A DNA stretch of 5,740 bases from contig WFVP01000129.1 in NCBI GenBank assembly GCA_015491595.1, positions 1 to 5,740 of the forward strand. Direction: 5' to 3'. Positions 4,954 through 5,740 of this stretch are shown here, piece after piece. This stretch comes from Anaerolineales bacterium (GTDB taxonomy: Bacteria; Chloroflexota; Anaerolineae; Anaerolineales; DRMV01). The position numbers and the translations under genes were made by a program. Numbering within the stretch: position 1 is the stretch's first letter; each line of letters opens with the position of its first letter. The notes beneath the pieces were generated by a model. That model worked only from the letters and a program-made list of their open reading frames with translations, made no database searches and was not told the origin of the DNA.

Positions 4954-5736
4954 TTAGGGGAAAATCCACACCGGCACCCGGCGGGCCCGCAACAGGCCGT
5001 CCACCGTGCTGCCCATAACGGGTTCCAGGACCCGTGCCCCGTACCCGCCTACCAGCACCACATCGGCCCGCCAGGCTTCCATCTCGGCCATGAGACCGGC
5101 CACGGTGTCGGCGCTCCGCTGGTGCACGTAAACGGCCTTCACCCCCCGCGCGGTCAGATACGCCCGGGCCTCCTCCAGCACCGTTCCTTCATGAGGGGCC
5201 ACGTAAACCACGGCCAGGGCGCCCCCGACTTTGGCCACCCAGTAGGCCGCGCAATACAGGGCCTCTCGCGCGCGAGGACTGCCGTCATAGCCCACGAGCA
5301 AGCGACGCAAAGGGGTGGCCTGGGGAACGGCCAGGATGGGACGGGGGCACAGGCGGACCAGTTTGCGAAAGCCCGAACGCCATCGCGCCCAGAAAGGACG
5401 CTCTGGAGGGGGGTATTGCAGCGGCACCACCAGGATGTCCGCCCACCGGGCGTAGTGGCATAGGGTCTCGGCCACATCCTGGCTCCGGGCTTCCAGAAAG
5501 CGATGGTGAACGCCGGCCTCTCGGGCCCGACGGGCCACATCTTCCCGGATGGCCTGGACCTGGTCATCACCCACTTCTTGAACGCGGACCACCAGGGCCA
5601 CCAGACGGGCCCCCTGCCCCTCCCCCTGGGCCAGGACGAGGGCCTGCTCCAGCGCACGCGTCCGGGCCTCTTCCGAGGCTACGGGCAGACCCACGAGAAT
5701 CTCTCGGAACAAGAGGGCCCCCTCGGCCGCGGCCAT
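4954..5736 (-). CDS. Tandem universal stress protein (UspA family), 5' end uncertain
   Basis: A cytoplasmic protein of 260 residues or more made of two Usp (Rossmann-like) domains. Domain 1 (about 10-141) opens FREILVGLP and ends RPILAVP. Domain 2 (about 143-260) opens RRLLVGYDGSPRAREAL and ends RRVPVWIFP. Domain 2 retains an ATP-type loop: Asp151 in YDGS and GGYG (230-233) leading to GSTVD (242-246). The spacing between Gly233 and Gly242 is eight residues, against nine in the usual G-x2-G-x9-G(S/T). Domain 1 has lost the glycine motif; QYPPPERPFWARW (107-119) stands in its place, so it probably does not bind nucleotide. The gene faces korB and is not in its operon. The frame is still open at the right edge, so ATG at 5736 is only the first start visible and the true start may lie outside. 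Usp proteins act in stress survival; the specific role is unknown. Confidence 0.87.
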   Translation of the reverse strand: MAAAEGALLFREILVGLPVASEEARTRALEQALVLAQGEGQGARLVALVVRVQEVGDDQVQAIREDVARRAREAGVHHRFLEARSQDVAETLCHYARWADILVVPLQYPPPERPFWARWRSGFRKLVRLCPRPILAVPQATPLRRLLVGYDGSPRAREALYCAAYWVAKVGGALAVVYVAPHEGTVLEEARAYLTARGVKAVYVHQRSADTVAGLMAEMEAWRADVVLVGGYGARVLEPVMGSTVDGLLRARRVPVWIFP

Positions 5737-5740
5737 GGGA

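Noticed and set aside
4663..4957. Short open frames on both strands across the korB-usp intergenic region
   Set aside because: They run straight through the terminator and hairpin repeat, lack ribosome binding sites, and encode low-complexity Pro/Arg/Gly-rich sequence.

Overview
The window is GC-rich bacterial DNA. It holds four plus-strand genes and one minus-strand gene. The gene content (a fused gamma-alpha 2-oxoacid:ferredoxin oxidoreductase, a short membrane-anchored coiled-coil protein and a tandem universal stress protein) and the general look of the proteins suggest an anaerobic or thermophilic environmental lineage. Chloroflexota of the Anaerolineae type is my best guess. This is inference from protein style, because no rRNA or other marker gene is present.

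Layout. Bases 1-315 carry a nested long hairpin (49-139), then a clear sigma-70-type promoter (TTGACA 231-236, TAAAAT 253-258) and a strong Shine-Dalgarno. Bases 316-1050 encode a GntR-family regulator with an FCD domain. After 71 nt, bases 1122-2957 encode KorA, the fused gamma-alpha subunit of a 2-oxoacid (probably 2-oxoglutarate):ferredoxin oxidoreductase. Bases 3060-3488 encode a 142-residue coiled-coil protein with a C-terminal membrane helix, placed between the two enzyme subunit genes. Bases 3538-4602 encode KorB, the thiamine-diphosphate and iron-sulfur beta subunit, followed by an intrinsic terminator (4635-4672). A second nested hairpin of the same family as the first lies at 4731-4823. 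A minus-strand tandem universal stress protein gene (4954-5736) converges on korB and may run off the right edge.

How it fits together. KorA and KorB would form the catalytic unit that converts a 2-oxoacid plus CoA to an acyl-CoA, CO2 and reduced ferredoxin. The FCD regulator immediately upstream is a natural candidate for metabolite-responsive control of the same transcript. The coiled-coil membrane protein embedded between korA and korB is the least expected member. Its position suggests co-expression, and possibly a role in membrane placement or assembly, but nothing in the sequence proves a link to the enzyme.

Most notable non-coding signals: (i) two copies of a ~91-93 nt nested hairpin bracketing the four plus-strand genes, whose inner stems differ by five compensatory base pairs around an identical core; (ii) a perfect inverted repeat that would bury the korB Shine-Dalgarno in a hairpin just before its start codon; (iii) a duplicated 10-mer that could compete for one arm of the korB terminator. 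I see no CRISPR array, insertion sequence, tRNA or rRNA.
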